This document shows, one piece after another, positions 24,108 to 38,100 of a DNA stretch of 64,000 nucleotides. Source of the DNA: Lytechinus pictus (taxonomy: Eukaryota; Echinodermata; Echinoidea; Temnopleuroida; Toxopneustidae); NCBI RefSeq assembly GCF_037042905.1, contig NC_087247.1:36535420-36599419 (forward strand). Reading direction: 5' to 3'. The translations under genes and the position numbers were made by a program. The notes under the pieces are model-generated. The model ran no database searches, was not told where the DNA came from, and saw only the letters and a list, made by a program, of their open reading frames with translations. Position 1 is the stretch's first letter; each line of letters opens with the position of its first letter.

Positions 24108-24121
24108 GTTACCATAGCAAC
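24108..24121 (+). promoter_or_regulatory. RFX X-box with adjoining CRE half-site
   Basis: GTTACCATAGCAAC fits the X-box bound by RFX factors and overlaps ACGTCAT, a CRE half-site. An 81-codon frame opens 16 bp downstream. Confidence 0.35.
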
Positions 24122-24136
24122 GTCATTCGGGCAAAC

Positions 24137-24382
24137 ATGATGAACGTGCGAGAGAAGATTAGCTCAATATTACAGCCTAATCATTCCGTACATGTCGAAT
24201 GCGTAGGACTTCAAAGGACTGCTTGTTGCTCAATTAAATATTTTCGCGGTGACGTTTTAAAGTTAGTTGTTGTACAAAGTGAATTAAGGTTTCGTCACAA
24301 TTTGTTTTCTGGAGTGAAAGTCACGTTGCATCCTAGAACAATGCGTATGACATGTACATTATTGCTGAAAATAATGAATTAG
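24137..24382 (+). CDS. Unrecognised 81-codon open frame
   Basis: Starts MMNVREKISSILQPNHS and is followed by alternating hydrophobic stretches (VLKLVVVQSELRF) and a basic tail. CpG content is above its surroundings and an X-box lies just upstream. No domain is certain; the N-terminus faintly resembles BolA-type proteins, but the conserved histidine region does not follow. It may be a lone exon or chance. Confidence 0.2.
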   Translation: MMNVREKISSILQPNHSVHVECVGLQRTACCSIKYFRGDVLKLVVVQSELRFRHNLFSGVKVTLHPRTMRMTCTLLLKIMN

Positions 24383-24557
24383 GGCCACTGTTCACGATTC
24401 ATATTTTGTGTGAAACGATAGATACAGAAAGATTTAATCTCTGTTAAAAACAAAACCCCAAAAATAATGAAATGTGATCTTTGGAACAAACAAAGAGATA
24501 TTTGACATTCTAATCCATTGGATGTCGTCAGATATACGTAAATTTGATTTTGTAAAA

Positions 24558-24612
24558 AAAAAAAAAAAAAAAAAAATCCTTTTTTCCCTATTGGAAAGGG
24601 GGGGGGGGGGGG
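24558..24612. repeat. A-run followed by G-run
   Basis: About 23 A, then TCCTTTTTTCCC and about 14 G. Simple sequence. Confidence 0.85.
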
Positions 24613-24699
24613 TTGATATGCTCAAGATGTACATCCCTGTGCAAACTGTCAGAACATCTCTACATTGACCGTGTACCCGCTTTCTCTCACACACCAAGC

Positions 24700-27600
24700 T
24701 CGTGTGTTTTTGTTTTTGTTGTTATTCATGAACCTGGTTCATTAATTACCCAAATTAGTTAGTAGTGGAAGCTTAAAAAAATAATAAAATAAAGCATGAC
24801 GTGGAGTGGAGTCAATGCTATGACAAATAATTCCACTTCACGCAATTTAAATGACCCCATACCTATTAACGAGTGTGAAGGTATTTTCACATTGTGTTCC
24901 ACACTGTGAACGCTATTTATGACACTATACTTCCAAGCAGCAAATATTGATGAATGTATGATAAGAATAGATTATAGAAGAGGAATTATGAAGGTCGGGG
25001 TTGGGAAGAAAAGAAAAACTGGAAAGAAAATACAGGTAAAAAGGAAGAAATAAGAATATGTATGAGAAGAAACAGAACTGTGAATAATACACTATGAAAG
25101 TAATCACGTTTCAAAGCTTTGTTGGGTTTTCCAGTTTCACCAAATTTAATTGCTAAAATGTTTGATATCACATACACAAAACATTGAACTGACAAAAGTG
25201 CAATATATTCATTATTCATCTTGACTCCTGGATATAAGGAGTACATGTTATCAATATGTTACAATTCTTTGAATGTATTTAAATAAAAGGTAGTGCTATT
25301 AGGGAAAATAATTAGAGGGAGAAAAAAAAATCATCTTGATTCCACCAGCTCAAATAGAGATTTAGTTTTAAAAAATCAAGGATTCAGGTTATATCACATC
25401 ATACACATGAAAATCAAAATTGAAGAAAGTGATGACAATAGGATGAAAGAATTAAACAACTTTGAACCAAATATACTTAAAAAGGCACAAGGTGCTGAAC
25501 TCTTTATGGTATAAAATCATAAAAGATTCTTTGAAAAACTGATACTATACTAAAGCATTGCAAAAAATATTCTAATTTTCCCCAAACCTCTGAAAATGTT
25601 GTCAAACAAAATCTTCAGGCCTATTTACTGGTGCCAAATGATGAAAAGAGTAGACTCCATTTCATTAAACTAAAATGAAAAATCATTTAACTTAATATGT
25701 TTCCTAACTGATAATATCAAAATTAAGTTCGCAACACTCAACAAATTGACAAAACACATTATCAAAAGGAAGCAACTTCATAAATTTTGACATAAAAATA
25801 ATGGCATATTTTTTCCACTTACAAGGCAATTTGTTTTATAGAGTTGCTACTTGTTATTAGACAGCAGAAATAGAGACCTTTTCATGTATATGACATACAA
25901 TGGCAATGTCATATTTACTCAATTTTTTCTTCAGATAAGAGGTTTGAATGAACCCAACTACCATCCTACATAAAGATAACATCTTGAAGAAAAACATAAA
26001 GATATGATACAAAATATACCTAGATATCTACATAAAAATGTGTACTTAAATGAATAGAATGAAATGAAACAGAATCTATCTGGTAATAACATAAAAACCT
26101 TGGTATGTTTTGAAAGATTATTTTGATAATTCTTTAAAAAAATATTCATTTATTTGTCAGTACCTATTCAACTGCAATATGGCCAAAATCTTATTTGAAG
26201 AGATACATATACTCATTACAGATTCTATATGACCAAAAGAACTATGTTCCAATGAAATGTTTGGACGTGATTTCCGACCCCTCCATGATATTACCCATAA
26301 TACATTGCTGTAATATGTGGAATTTTCAAGATGAATATGAATATAAATGTCTAATAATTAGAATGTTTTACAGGTATTTAAGAACTGTTCTGCTCTTCAC
26401 AATGACATAGCCACAGAAACGATTATATTATCTGCAAAATCATATGCATGATACACAGAATTATAACAGAATGGAAAGTATCTACAATAGCTATAAGATT
26501 GCCAACAAAAATAAGAAAGAAAAAAATCTGCACCCCACACTTCATTTGAACACATTGATTGATTAGTATTTGCATATCACTGATTACATTGAACACACAT
26601 ATCTGGTGTCAACTCATAGCTCGCTCACCAAGTACAGATTATTACAGTTTTGCTTTAAAACGTGTCCAAAATACTTTCAAAATTATTTAAGAAAAAAAGA
26701 AGTAATGGATATAAATGAAACTCAATAAACTCTTTTGTCTATTAAATTTTTTAATAACATTGAAAAAGGAAGATAAAATCTAGCATTCCATTTGAGTGTG
26801 GAATAAAATTCTTGTTTAGTCTAGAGTGGATGCAAACCCAGATTAACTAATGATAATACCACCAAGATATCTTCTTATCACACACAAAGGTATTCACTTG
26901 GTTTGATGCAGCTGTCCCATACTGGTACAGTCATGGCTCTGTAGCACAAATACATTGTAATTTGATAGGACAATTCTGATTCATCACTGGTATGGCATTT
27001 AACAAGCATGCACATACAACAACGATCTTGATTGGCTATTGCCATCTTGCAATAGATAATGGAATATTGTGTAACAGAGCCATGACCTCAAATGACATTC
27101 AACACCAGTGCTCAACATGAACTGCTGGAAATACATATTTTCTATGGTCAATTCAAACAAAAGCCTCACTTTAAGTGTTGGTGTTGTCACAACACCAACA
27201 CAAGATTTTAACATCGTACTCGTAATCATCAAATTTTGAGGATAAGGGATACAACTCGCTTTTTTCTTTGAATTCGTATGTGATTTTTTTCACATCAATA
27301 GGCACAACTTAGAGACTGTTTGGGGGATAGCAAGATACTTGCCATTAATCACAGGTAATTTGTAGATCTAAAGTCAATAATTAGTCTTTCATTTGATTCA
27401 AAATTTGCTATTGATTGCTGGTATGCTTTTGACAAAAGAAGGTAAAAATTGATCAATATCAATTGCAAATTTCAAATGATTGCAAATATCTTTCTTGCAA
27501 TATCCCCAATATTCTGATCCATTAAGATAGCTTTCAAATAATTGACAGTAATTTAAAGATTGCCCCCTCACAATGCATACTAAGGATATTTGCTTCAATC

Positions 27601-28139
27601 CTGTATAATACCAGTACACTGTCTACATGCTTGAATGAATCCATCCATTGAAACCCATTCACTCCTCATTTTCTCCCTTTTAATCTGACTTTTGCACATT
27701 TTTGGTGTTCTTCAGAAATAAATCATCCATCACTATCCTCCTTAGGATAATAGTTTGCACATCCCAGCCCAGTACAACACAATGAAAATCAATGTACACT
27801 ATATGTTCTACTTGTGCTTTTTGTTCCAAAGAGGGTAATTTCACTTGATCCTACAAGGATAAATTTTCACGCCAGATTTCCTTCCTTTGTCCTTAGATAG
27901 GTTAGAGAGGGTTTCTTAGCTTTAACATGATACACATGAATAAATCACTTCATTTTGGAGATGCCTTTGAACTCAGTCAGGTTACATCCCAGAATGAGAC
28001 TCTAGGGTGTGATTATTCAAGCATACAGACCTGGGTGTATTGTCCTTTGCATACAAAGCTCTATTCAAGTATCCTCATCAAGCATTATGAGGGGATTACT
28101 GGATTATGCTGACTTTTGAATACAAATAACCCTTTCATT
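24700..28139. other. No gene supported between the 24.1-kb frame and the 28.1-kb fold-back
   Basis: AT-rich DNA with only short, low-complexity open frames. I looked for further IARS1 exons here on the minus strand and found none, consistent with the gene ending at 29040. Confidence 0.5.
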
Positions 28140-28340
28140 AGTGTAGTAGCGGTACACCATGTATCTTTCTTGGGCATATGTTGGTCCTGAAAAGGACCAC
28201 CCAATCTCGACGTTTCGACAAGTGTGTTCTTGTCGTCCTCAGGAGAACACACTTGTCGAAACGTCGAGATTGGGTGGTCCTTTTCAGGACCAACATATGC
28301 CCAAGAAAGATACATGGTGTACCGTGAAACCTACTACACT
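28140..28340. mobile_element. Near-perfect fold-back with hammerhead-like core
   Basis: Arms 28151-28230 and 28244-28323 are 80-bp exact inverted copies around a 13-bp spacer. Outer flanks (GTGTAGTAG / CTACTACAC) extend the pairing with a few bases missing on the left. On the minus strand the centre reads CTGAGGACGACAAG, a loop, then CTTGTCGAAACG, which resembles the CUGANGA and GAAA parts of a hammerhead ribozyme as found in Penelope-like elements. It lies about 0.7 kb beyond the IARS1 stop. Confidence 0.75.
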
Positions 28341-29039
28341 ATTCTTCTTCGCCATGGAAACCTTCAGAAATTATAACCCTTTCATTTTCTTAACACTAGC
28401 ACAACCCTTTCATCTAATCATGGCAAGTTTCCTTAAAGCCATCTTCATGAATAGGACAGAGATTGTGTGATCAAATGATAGTGGACACCAATTTCAAAAA
28501 CTCAAATAAATGAAAGTTGCACATCTGACCCTGAAATTTAGACAAATGATACACTGATGTATTATCTTTTAGAAAATAGCAAATATACCCCACTGATTTT
28601 CAACAACTTCTCTCCTTTTTTGGCCCTCTATACTAAACTCCAATTAGTATTAGTTATTTTGCGGTGAAAGGTAAAAAAGATTAATGTACTCTAAATATAG
28701 GATGCAGATCAGAGAAAAACTTAACACATCTAGTATGGTTTTGTTTCAATACATGTAATATGACACACACTTTATCTTAACCTCATCCTGAACTATCCAA
28801 GCCTGGTATTTACAGAAGGTAATACAGCTGCAACATACAGAGCTGCATATCAGCACATAAGAAACATTCATTAATGTACCATTGCCTCACAACTTGATTA
28901 CTTAGCTCTACATTAAAATTGAAATACATATATTTATTAACCATGGTAGTGGCATGTGCAACCCCTTCTTGGTATACAACCCAAAATAGTGAATGTGCAT
29001 AATTACAGACTACGTAAATACTACACTTGACTGTTCTCA
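28341..29039. other. IARS1 3' flank
   Basis: The 3' UTR probably covers roughly the first 120 bp below 29040. The rest is AT-rich without visible features. Confidence 0.4.
28933..28938 (-). terminator. Candidate IARS1 polyadenylation signal
   Basis: An AATAAA hexamer on the minus strand about 100 nt past the IARS1 stop codon. The spacing suits a short 3' UTR, but in this AT-rich DNA the hexamer alone is weak evidence. Confidence 0.4.
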
Positions 29040-29110
29040 TCAACTGACGTATGCATACAGAGTACTACCACTCAATGACAGAAGAGACTTGACATTGCTT
29101 GAATTCAAAC
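29040..29110 (-). CDS. IARS1: IARS1 terminal coding exon 24 (residues 1163-1185 and stop)
   Basis: A polypyrimidine tract and CAG precede 29110. The exon reads in the required phase as [20 protein letters not shown] then TGA at 29042-29040. [11 protein letters not shown] aligns with DLLSLSGKTLC at the end of the first UNE-I repeat of human IARS1, which supports this as the true end. Confidence 0.88.
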
Positions 29111-32100
29111 CTGGCAGAAACACAGAGAGAAAAAGACAAAATTACAGATTACCAACTTAAAATGGTACAAGATTTAAAAAAAAGTGTACACATACAGATT
29201 TCAATATAAGAGACAAATAAGTATAGCAATCATTTTGTCAGGGAAACTGATAGATGAAAATAATGGCACTCGTAAGCCTTCTGTTCACAAAGTTATTTAA
29301 AAAATATATGATTTTCTTATGTTTTCTCAGATTTCTTTCTTTATGAATGTGAAATTCATGAAAATTCCTTTGCTCCCCATCCATAAATGAAAGTGAAACA
29401 ATGGCATAGAAGTATCTAAAGGAACAAGAAAATCAGCCATTACTCTGATCAATCAAAATGTTATTGCTATGATCAACTAGGAAGTTGGAAAGGTAACTGA
29501 ATGTCCACACAATTATGTCTCATGGTTTACAGCTTCCAGAATGACCATCCAGTAATATTCCAGTTCATCATATAGCATAACTTGGAAAAAATCACAAGGG
29601 GGGGGGGGAGGAGGGGGATCAGGTACAAATGTGCAGATCAATAAAATAAATCTTGGATGTGATGGTGAAAACTTAAACTAAAATGTTGCAGCTAATGGAA
29701 AATTCTATAAAGAATGTGAATCACACCTCCTATTTGGGACACCTTCACTTACCATTACTTTTGTTCTTTGAACGGTACAGCTGAATCTTCTTCCCATGGA
29801 GTCCAAAGATGACCCCTACATGATGGGTCAGTTGATCAACGGTCAGCAGGTAGTCACCAGGAGGGTTTTCCAGGAGCACTGTACCCCGCCCGCATCTAGC
29901 CCCAAGGGAGGGCTTGGTGTCGCATAGCTCTACATTGACAAACTTGCAGTAAGGGGTAGGGCCATTGGTTGAAGCGGTAGCAGCAGTGGCAGCCCTGGAG
30001 GAAGCGCCCGATGCTTCCTGATGACCTTTGACAATGATGAGCTCAAGACTGGGGCCCTTCAGCTGGAAGATATAAGAAAATGGTGACGCGATGAATATGT
30101 TGGGTATTAAACAAGTGGGTGAATTTTTTTTTTGCAGAGGATCAAATGAAGCAACTATTTAAAGTATCAATAACTTACAAGACACTAAGAAAGAGTAGAT
30201 GATTAAAGAAATTCTTAATATCTCATGAATTGCTGATGAATAAACATATTTAGACACATATTTATGTAAAATATTAATTTTTCAACATTTGCACAGGCAT
30301 TGCCTGCCAGTGTAAGGATTAACTAGGATAATTTATTTTTATTTTTTTACATTGGGCATACCATGAGGGTCTATTGTGTCCAACAGCAATTGTTGTCTCC
30401 ACCATGTCAATAATAATAATAATAAATAATAGTTGATCATGTATAACACATTTCACTGATGAAGTGATGTTGAATTAAATTCATCAAAGAATAGTCAAAT
30501 TAAAATGAAATTGTTATTTCACCTGAAATGTTTCTCTGATGATTTCTTCTGTGCCAGTAGGTACTGGAGCTAGTGTTAGTGGTTGTTTGATGGTGTTGAA
30601 GATATATTCCTTATGAGCTGGGATGATCTTTGTCAATCTATCGCTGGCTGGTTCAACATTGTAGAAGATAGTGATCTCATCTGTAGGCACTAGGCTTGCC
30701 TACAATGCATGGAAAATTGAAGATTTAAATGTCAGTGTAGGGTAACTTATGAAAACCAGCTGAACATCCCTAAAATCACCAACATTAATAAGCAAACATG
30801 GGTATGTGTTACCTGATACTAAATGAAATAATCCCTTTGGCAGCTCATACAGGAAACTATACTGGGATGTAGCATACCTTGTAGCATACCTTGGAGAAAA
30901 GGACATCTTGTCTTGCCAATTTTGCTGAATACTGAGAATTCTCTCATTTTCTACCAGAATTGTTTGGCACATATTGTATATTCATACATAGACAAATTGG
31001 GTGGTCATTATATCTGATTCCGTTCAAAGTAATTTTGTGGTTCTTACCACAGCGATCTAAAATGAAATTATCATGCCACGCATTATGGTTTCATGATTTT
31101 AATCAAAACATCATGAGAATTCATTATTTAATTCAGAAGAGAAAAATGATAATGTTGCTTGAAAGACCACAACATTAGAAGTCTTGAAATGAATGACATA
31201 ACTAACCTTTTTCCTGAGCTTCTGGATACGATTGATTACCTCTCTGGCCACACCCTCATCCACCATAGATTGGTCTGGTGTAACATCTAGAAGCACAAGG
31301 ATCTAGAGAAATAGCAAAATGATACTTTTAAATATGACTTGAAACCATCACAAAGAGTGATTTGCATCATGAAGTTTCTTATAATGAAATTTATGAAGCT
31401 AACACCATAAAATCATTTTTGTGGATAGATTACAGTGTAATATATTTCAAGCTAAAACTTTTAATAGTTTATTGTTAGCTTTGGCTGTCTTTCTCTCTCT
31501 TGTCATTGTTTTTAAACAACTTTCATTCCACTATCTTGTTGATTTGGTTTTGGTATTTCTTTCACGCTAGTACATTATTGATATTTCATTTCATTCCTAC
31601 TGCTGCTTCTTTCTTTGTAAAACATTTGTATCTACATGTGTTTAGAAAGGGCACTATGAAATGATTGTATCATAATCACTATCATCATGAAGAATTATTT
31701 CTCTCCTTTTGTGGAAGAGGGAGGGGGGTGGGGGGTTACTAAATCTGTCATGAATTGACAAGGTCACTATTGATGATGACGATTGACTTATACCTTTCCA
31801 TCTGAATGAGCCTGGTACTGAGAAGATCCCGCTGCAGATTCTGCCATGCTGTAACTCAACCTCAGGTCTTCCTTGCCTAGCATGTGACCATCAACCTCAA
31901 TCTCACCCTTTGATATGAACCCTTGAAGCTGATCATCGGTAAGCTTTCTGATCATGTCAGAGACCTTCTTGAAGTCACCCTTGAGACGTTTGCCTAGGAT
32001 CATGTGTTCTGGTTCTGCATGAAGGGAGACGTGGTACTTTCCCTTGTCTCGGGAGGTTGTGACCTTCCTCACATTCAGCTCCTGCAATCAAGATTCAAAA

Positions 32101-35100
32101 TCGATAGTAAATTAATTATATTGATTGTTCTGTTATGAAATTCACACTAGATTCATTGCTGTGAATGGAACTGCAAAAGCTGATACAATCTAATACTGTA
32201 AAGTCAATATTAGCATACTGATATATTCAGGAATGCAACATTGTTCTGCCTGTTCACGAGTTTGATTTGGGGAAATTCTGTGGTGACAGACTCACAAAAA
32301 TTATGGGAAAAAAAAAAATCAAATTTGATATGAAATCTATCACAAAACTTTGGCAAGGCAAGGTTAAGGCCTCTTACCTCGATGACATACTTCTCCAGAG
32401 ACCTGACATCATCCAGGCAATCCTGATCGGTGTTGATAACAACCACCTCCTTCAGTGGATACTTGGTGGGTATGGTGGCCCTGTCTCGGATCACTCTAGC
32501 AAGCTCAATAACTGTCTGCATGTTGGATACTGCTGTTTCAATCTTGCTATCAATCAGATCTTCCCTGTACAAGCATAAAGGTGCAATATCAAAGTGATTT
32601 CTCTAGGAGCTACTTGAAACATTTAGGGCAAATCCATTTGAAGAAAATTGTCCTTTTTGTAATGCTAGCCCCGATTATTTTTTCAATCTTGACTTCAGTT
32701 CAAAAACTGCCTGAGCCATGAAAAATAGAGAACGTTACAACTGTCTATATGACTAGAAAACAAGTTTACATAATTCTAAGAATTAAACTGAAGTAGGAAC
32801 CTAGAATCACACAAATTCCTGAAGTTCTAGGATCAAACATATATTACACATTTATGAGGTAATAAAAACGGCTGACACAAGTATGGTCCTCATTCAAAGA
32901 AATTGTTTAGCTCCATCAGTTAGTGAAGTTTCTATATTATCTTGTGAACAAGTTGGGTCTGTCTCTACCAGAACACTCAGTTCCTGATGTATCTAGTCAG
33001 TGAGGAAAGGGGTAATGGCCTTCAAGAGTACCATTTTGCTATCTTCTTCACTTATTGAAGTAGAGAACTTCTGTCACTGCCCCATCCCTCCCCCAGTTCC
33101 TTATCAATTACTACACTGCCCCCTTTTCATCATCCATCATTGTCCCTGTTCCCCTTCCTCCACCCACCTTGGTTTAGGCTGCATCAGGTAATGAACACTC
33201 CTTGTATCTTGTGTAGAGGTAGGATCTGTCTCTACTAGGTGTCTCAGGTTCTGGTACATATGCTCAGTGAGGAAGGGAGTGATGGGTGACATGATACGCA
33301 CCATGCTGTACATCACACTGAAGAGAGCATGTAGGGCATCTTCACAGTCCTTGCTTCCACCTTCTCCCTATAATAAAAAAAAAAAAAAAAATCCAATAAG
33401 TTCCCTCACTCAGTAAACAAGGGACAAAACAGAAAGCAAACATAGAGATACAGGCCTTGTCATAATACTTCTCTCTAACAACACCATCAGCCATCAGTTG
33501 AATGGAGCATGCAACAAAATAATTTTCTTCTTCAGAACACCACTGTTCTGAAGAAAGGTCAAGGTCACAGTGACATGCTTTCATCTTACTGAAGTCCTTG
33601 TTAACGCGACCACTTCAGTTTAACTTAATCTAGGTTCATATAATTTGGTGTGTATGATACTAGCATGGATCCCAGGAATTCTATTGATTTTCAGGTCCAA
33701 AGGTCAAGTCGCCACCTTCCACTTTTTTTGCTCGACCAAAAACTCAATTTTCCGTGTTAAAGGGACCTCAATTAACACATTAATCTTTGTCCTTATCACA
33801 ATATTTTCCTTCATTTAACAAGCATTTTGGATACATCATATTATTCAAAGGACAACAAAACATTACAGCTACATAAATAGAGAAACAAAATCTTGTGTTA
33901 AATACCTTCAATCGTTTCCTGTTTGACCTGACGTACCAGTTGGTCAGCATATCTACAAACTTCACCAGTCTCACAATCACTGTATATAGGCGATATGCTG
34001 TCAACAATAAAAAGAAGCAATGTCAATGGCATGCGGGTGATTCAAGGCTCAGGTATGCAATGTTGTGGCAATCATACTTGGCTGGCATTGTGCTTGTTGA
34101 ACTATTGCAAATACCCACAGGTTTGCTGCATCACCAATAACATACTGAAATTAATGCTAAACAAATATTATTATGATCTACTGAAACCACACAATTCAAA
34201 TGTCCAAGAAAAAATTATCATAATATTCCAGCATATCTTGTGACTTTGAATAATGTCTAGTAGAAAAATGAGTGATAGAACTCACCAGCCATCTCCTGAT
34301 GAAAGAACTTTGTGAGAGACTGTGTAAAGGAAAGGATCCACCTATCCATGATGTTATCTGATGGCTTGAAGGTATGCTCATTGTGAATGAACTTTACATT
34401 CTCATCCTGAATACAAGATTTATAATAAAAATATGTGTGGATTACATAAACACAATCTCTTGAAACCCAAGTCTAGTTTGGGTATGAACTGAAAAATGAT
34501 TAATAACAGATTAATCAATAAGAAGTCTAAGGAAAACTAAAATGATTAATGCACAAGAAGTGACATAAAAACCATAACAGAATCTTCCTTGGCTATTGAA
34601 ATTCTGGTTGTGAACATAAGCAAGATTCTGTGAGGGTTATCATAAACCACATGTTCAGCGTCACCTGCCATAGAATAGGTCAAAATCAACCATTATGGCC
34701 TCCACATTAAGAATGGTTCAGAGCAAAATTATGAAGGAAATATCAGATTGGGAGCCTGTAACACAAAGCTTAGGATTTGATGGGCTTATCAGAATAAGAA
34801 TACCTTGCAACTATCATGGTAAATCAAGAACATTTAGAACATTTCTTTCATACTAAAGGAATACTTAGAATTTGACTCTTACCCTTTCTAGTTTCTCTAA
34901 ATTCTGCATGAGGAATCTGTATGCATTGAACCAAGGTAGAAAGATATCTTTGAGGACATCCCTGACTCCCGTTTCCTGGAAACGTAGATTTTCAGCTCGG
35001 ACCACAGGTGAATTGATCAGGTACAGCCTATGATGCAAATGGGATAGATAAGTGAGATAAGACAGTGATCTTGAAATAGAAAGAAACTGATTCTAAGTTT

Positions 35101-38100
35101 CAAGTAATGGTGAAAGGTTATTTACATAGCTGCTGTGTGTGTATCTATATTTGCTGTAAGACATTGGAATAACTTTAATGATATATTGCCTCAAATCTGC
35201 TGAGCATCAGATACACTGCACACAGAAATGCATGAATGGGACTAAACACAAGTGGTTGGCCTGACAGTATTATGACCAGGTAGATAATGAATGTGACTGC
35301 ATGTCATGAGCAGTCCTTGGCAGCAGACATTTGCTTTTTTATTCATATGCTAATCTTCCCAAATACCATGGATTGTTGTTGGTAGGCCTTTCAACAATCC
35401 AATATTCCCAACAACTGTAGGGCCTTCAGAATGTTGGTCTATCATAGACTATAAAAATTTATTTCCTTCACTTCATTTACCAGTAAGATGTCTCTGCTAC
35501 CAGAAATGTAAATGTTTAAGCGAACAAGTTTTGGTTTACAACATCTAGGCTCCATAAAAAGGAATTTGGCCATTGGTTGTAGAACAGATGAAATAATGCC
35601 TTGTATTAACCCTAGAGTACAATCACAGGGTTCCCAGTTTTTCAAGAAAACAAAATTCCCTGATTTTTTCCCTGATGAAGTCCCTTGATAATTATTAAAA
35701 CTCATTCCCAGTTTCGCATGTTTTCTAAGTTGTTTCAGTGAATTACATGTATTTTCAGTATTAAAAAAATAACCAGAAATATTGTGATTTGCGAGGGCAC
35801 GCAACAGAATTGTATCGAAACATCATTGTGAAATGTCTGGGATGGAATAACACTTGTCTTAAGAGCCTTGCACATAAACTTTAATGTTGACCTGAAAATG
35901 ATCTTTGACCTTACCATGTGACCTCCGACTGCAGCATAACATGCAGGTCGCCTAAGTCCATCTACCATCCAAGTTTGGTTGAAAAGTGACTTACGGTTGC
36001 GGAGTTAGGTATCATAAGACAGTCTTGCATGTAAACTTTAACGTTGACCTGAAAATGACCTTTGACCTTACCATGTGACCTCCGACTGCAGCATAACATT
36101 CAGGTCTCCTAAGTCCATCTACCATCCAAGTTTGGTTGAAAAGTGACTTACGGTTGTGGAGTTAGGTGTCATAAGAGTCTTGCATGTAAACTTTAACGTT
36201 GACCTGCATGTAAACTTTAACGTTGACCTGAAAATGACCTTTGACCTTACCATGTGACCTCCGACTGCAGCATAACATGCAGGTCCCCCAAGTCCATCTA
36301 CCATCCAAGTTTGGTTGAAAAGCGACTTACGGTTGTGGAGTTATGTGTCATTAGGTTTGTGACGGACGGACGACATTTGGATCCCCAAGTCTCGCCTTCA
36401 CCTCTGGTGGGCGAGACAAAAAGGAGAAACACAACCCCTGTGTCCTCTTGATCTGCACAAATTGTAGAGTGAATTAATCATTGAATCTACCTGAGAGCAT
36501 CTGCACCATACTTGGTGACGACGTTCATCGGGTCAGGATAATTCTTCTTACGCTTGCTCATCTTCTGTCCATCTGATGCTAAGATCAACCCATTGGCTAT
36601 CAAGTTTTTGAAAGCAGGCTTGTCAAAGAGTGCCACAGATAACACGATCAAGGTGTAAAACCTAGCACAGATATGAAAATAAAAATTTATGATCCTCTGT
36701 TCAGTGGGTGAATAACCAAATGAAACAACTATTAGAATAAATTATTTGTGATTTATTACCGTTGCTTTGTGGAAATTAGTGTCTGCAGCACTTGAAAAAT
36801 TGGATTTGAATGTGTAATAAGTTTAATTATATTTTACTTTTGTTTTATGTGCGTCAGGACTAACAATTACAGTGTAAATGCATTGCTTTGTAATTATGAA
36901 AATTAAACTGAACTAAATTGAAATGAATTTGCTTTACATTTATTTGAGACTTCACATTTATTTATTTGCTATCCCAAACATATTTGAACCTGAAAGAGTG
37001 GAGCACTCATCTGCTGCGATGTCCAAATAAAAGCTGGAAATGATGCAATCTAAGATGTCTCTGACTTTTCATAATCATGAGTCACCAGCAAAAAAATATG
37101 CCAAATTATTGACAAATATTTGTTCTTCAATTAACATTTAATAAACTACTAACATATGATTTAAATTCTTTTATTTTGAAGGGAAACAGTTTTAATAATA
37201 ATTTTCCTTACCATCCTCTAGTCTGGTCTATACCCTCAGCAATGAAGTTTGCAGGGAAACTCTCTTCAAACTCCTTCTTGTTCTCAAACGGGTAATGCAT
37301 TTGGGCATAGGGCATACTGAAGTGAAATCAATAATGACTTCGTTATAAGGGATGTGAACAATTTGCATGTACAAAGTATGAATATCATATTCAAGTAATA
37401 ACAGAACTAAAACCAGTGATGCACATCAACAAAACGAAACATGTATCAATCCAGTCATTCACTCATATGGTCAGAAATCATCCTCTTCGTCCCAGGATGC
37501 CACTTAGCATTGATAAAAGTAACTGTGCTTGGACCTTTTTGTACAAAAACTACTAACATACACAGAATGGTATGGCGGTACATGTAATGTAGAAAGAGGA
37601 TTTATTTCTTCTGTCTGACCAGTGGCATCCCTGACATCACTAATCCTCAGGAAGCTAATGCCTCCTGGAGCAAATCGCAGGAAAAATGGAGCAGTTCAAC
37701 AATCCTAAAATCATACACAAGTCCTGAATACACTGTTATATAAGAATTGTAGGAGCAATTACATTTATTTCATTTATTTAGTTATTTCCTCTTTAAGGAT
37801 ATTCACAGCATGATTACGAATATTCCAGAATGTCTCATAGCTTTGTGAGGCATGCCTACGCCTATTTAAAGTCTGAGGAATGTGGTTATTTCTGAATAGA
37901 GACTACAACACAAAGAGATTCCAAGTAGTAGTGGAAATGAACAATGGGATTAGCTATGCTGTTTACAGTACATTGTTAATTTCACTGAGGTCATTCAAGA
38001 GTCTTCTAAAATTAGACTGCTATAGAAATTGGCAGAATGTTCTTTTTGTAGACAATACTAGAAGCTTCCAGAATAGTGAATACTAGAAGCTTCCAGAATA

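Noticed and set aside
24986..25246. Hydrophobic minus-strand frame resembling a membrane protein
   Set aside because: Low-complexity Phe/Leu/Ser-rich translation of AG-rich DNA; no conserved motif.
28085..28470. Two open frames on opposite strands sharing the same start peptide
   Set aside because: They are mirror images produced by the perfect fold-back, not genes.
28810..29043. A 77-codon minus-strand frame as a further IARS1 exon
   Set aside because: It begins at the IARS1 stop in another frame and has no similarity to the family. The exon at 29110-29040 gives a better, in-phase end.
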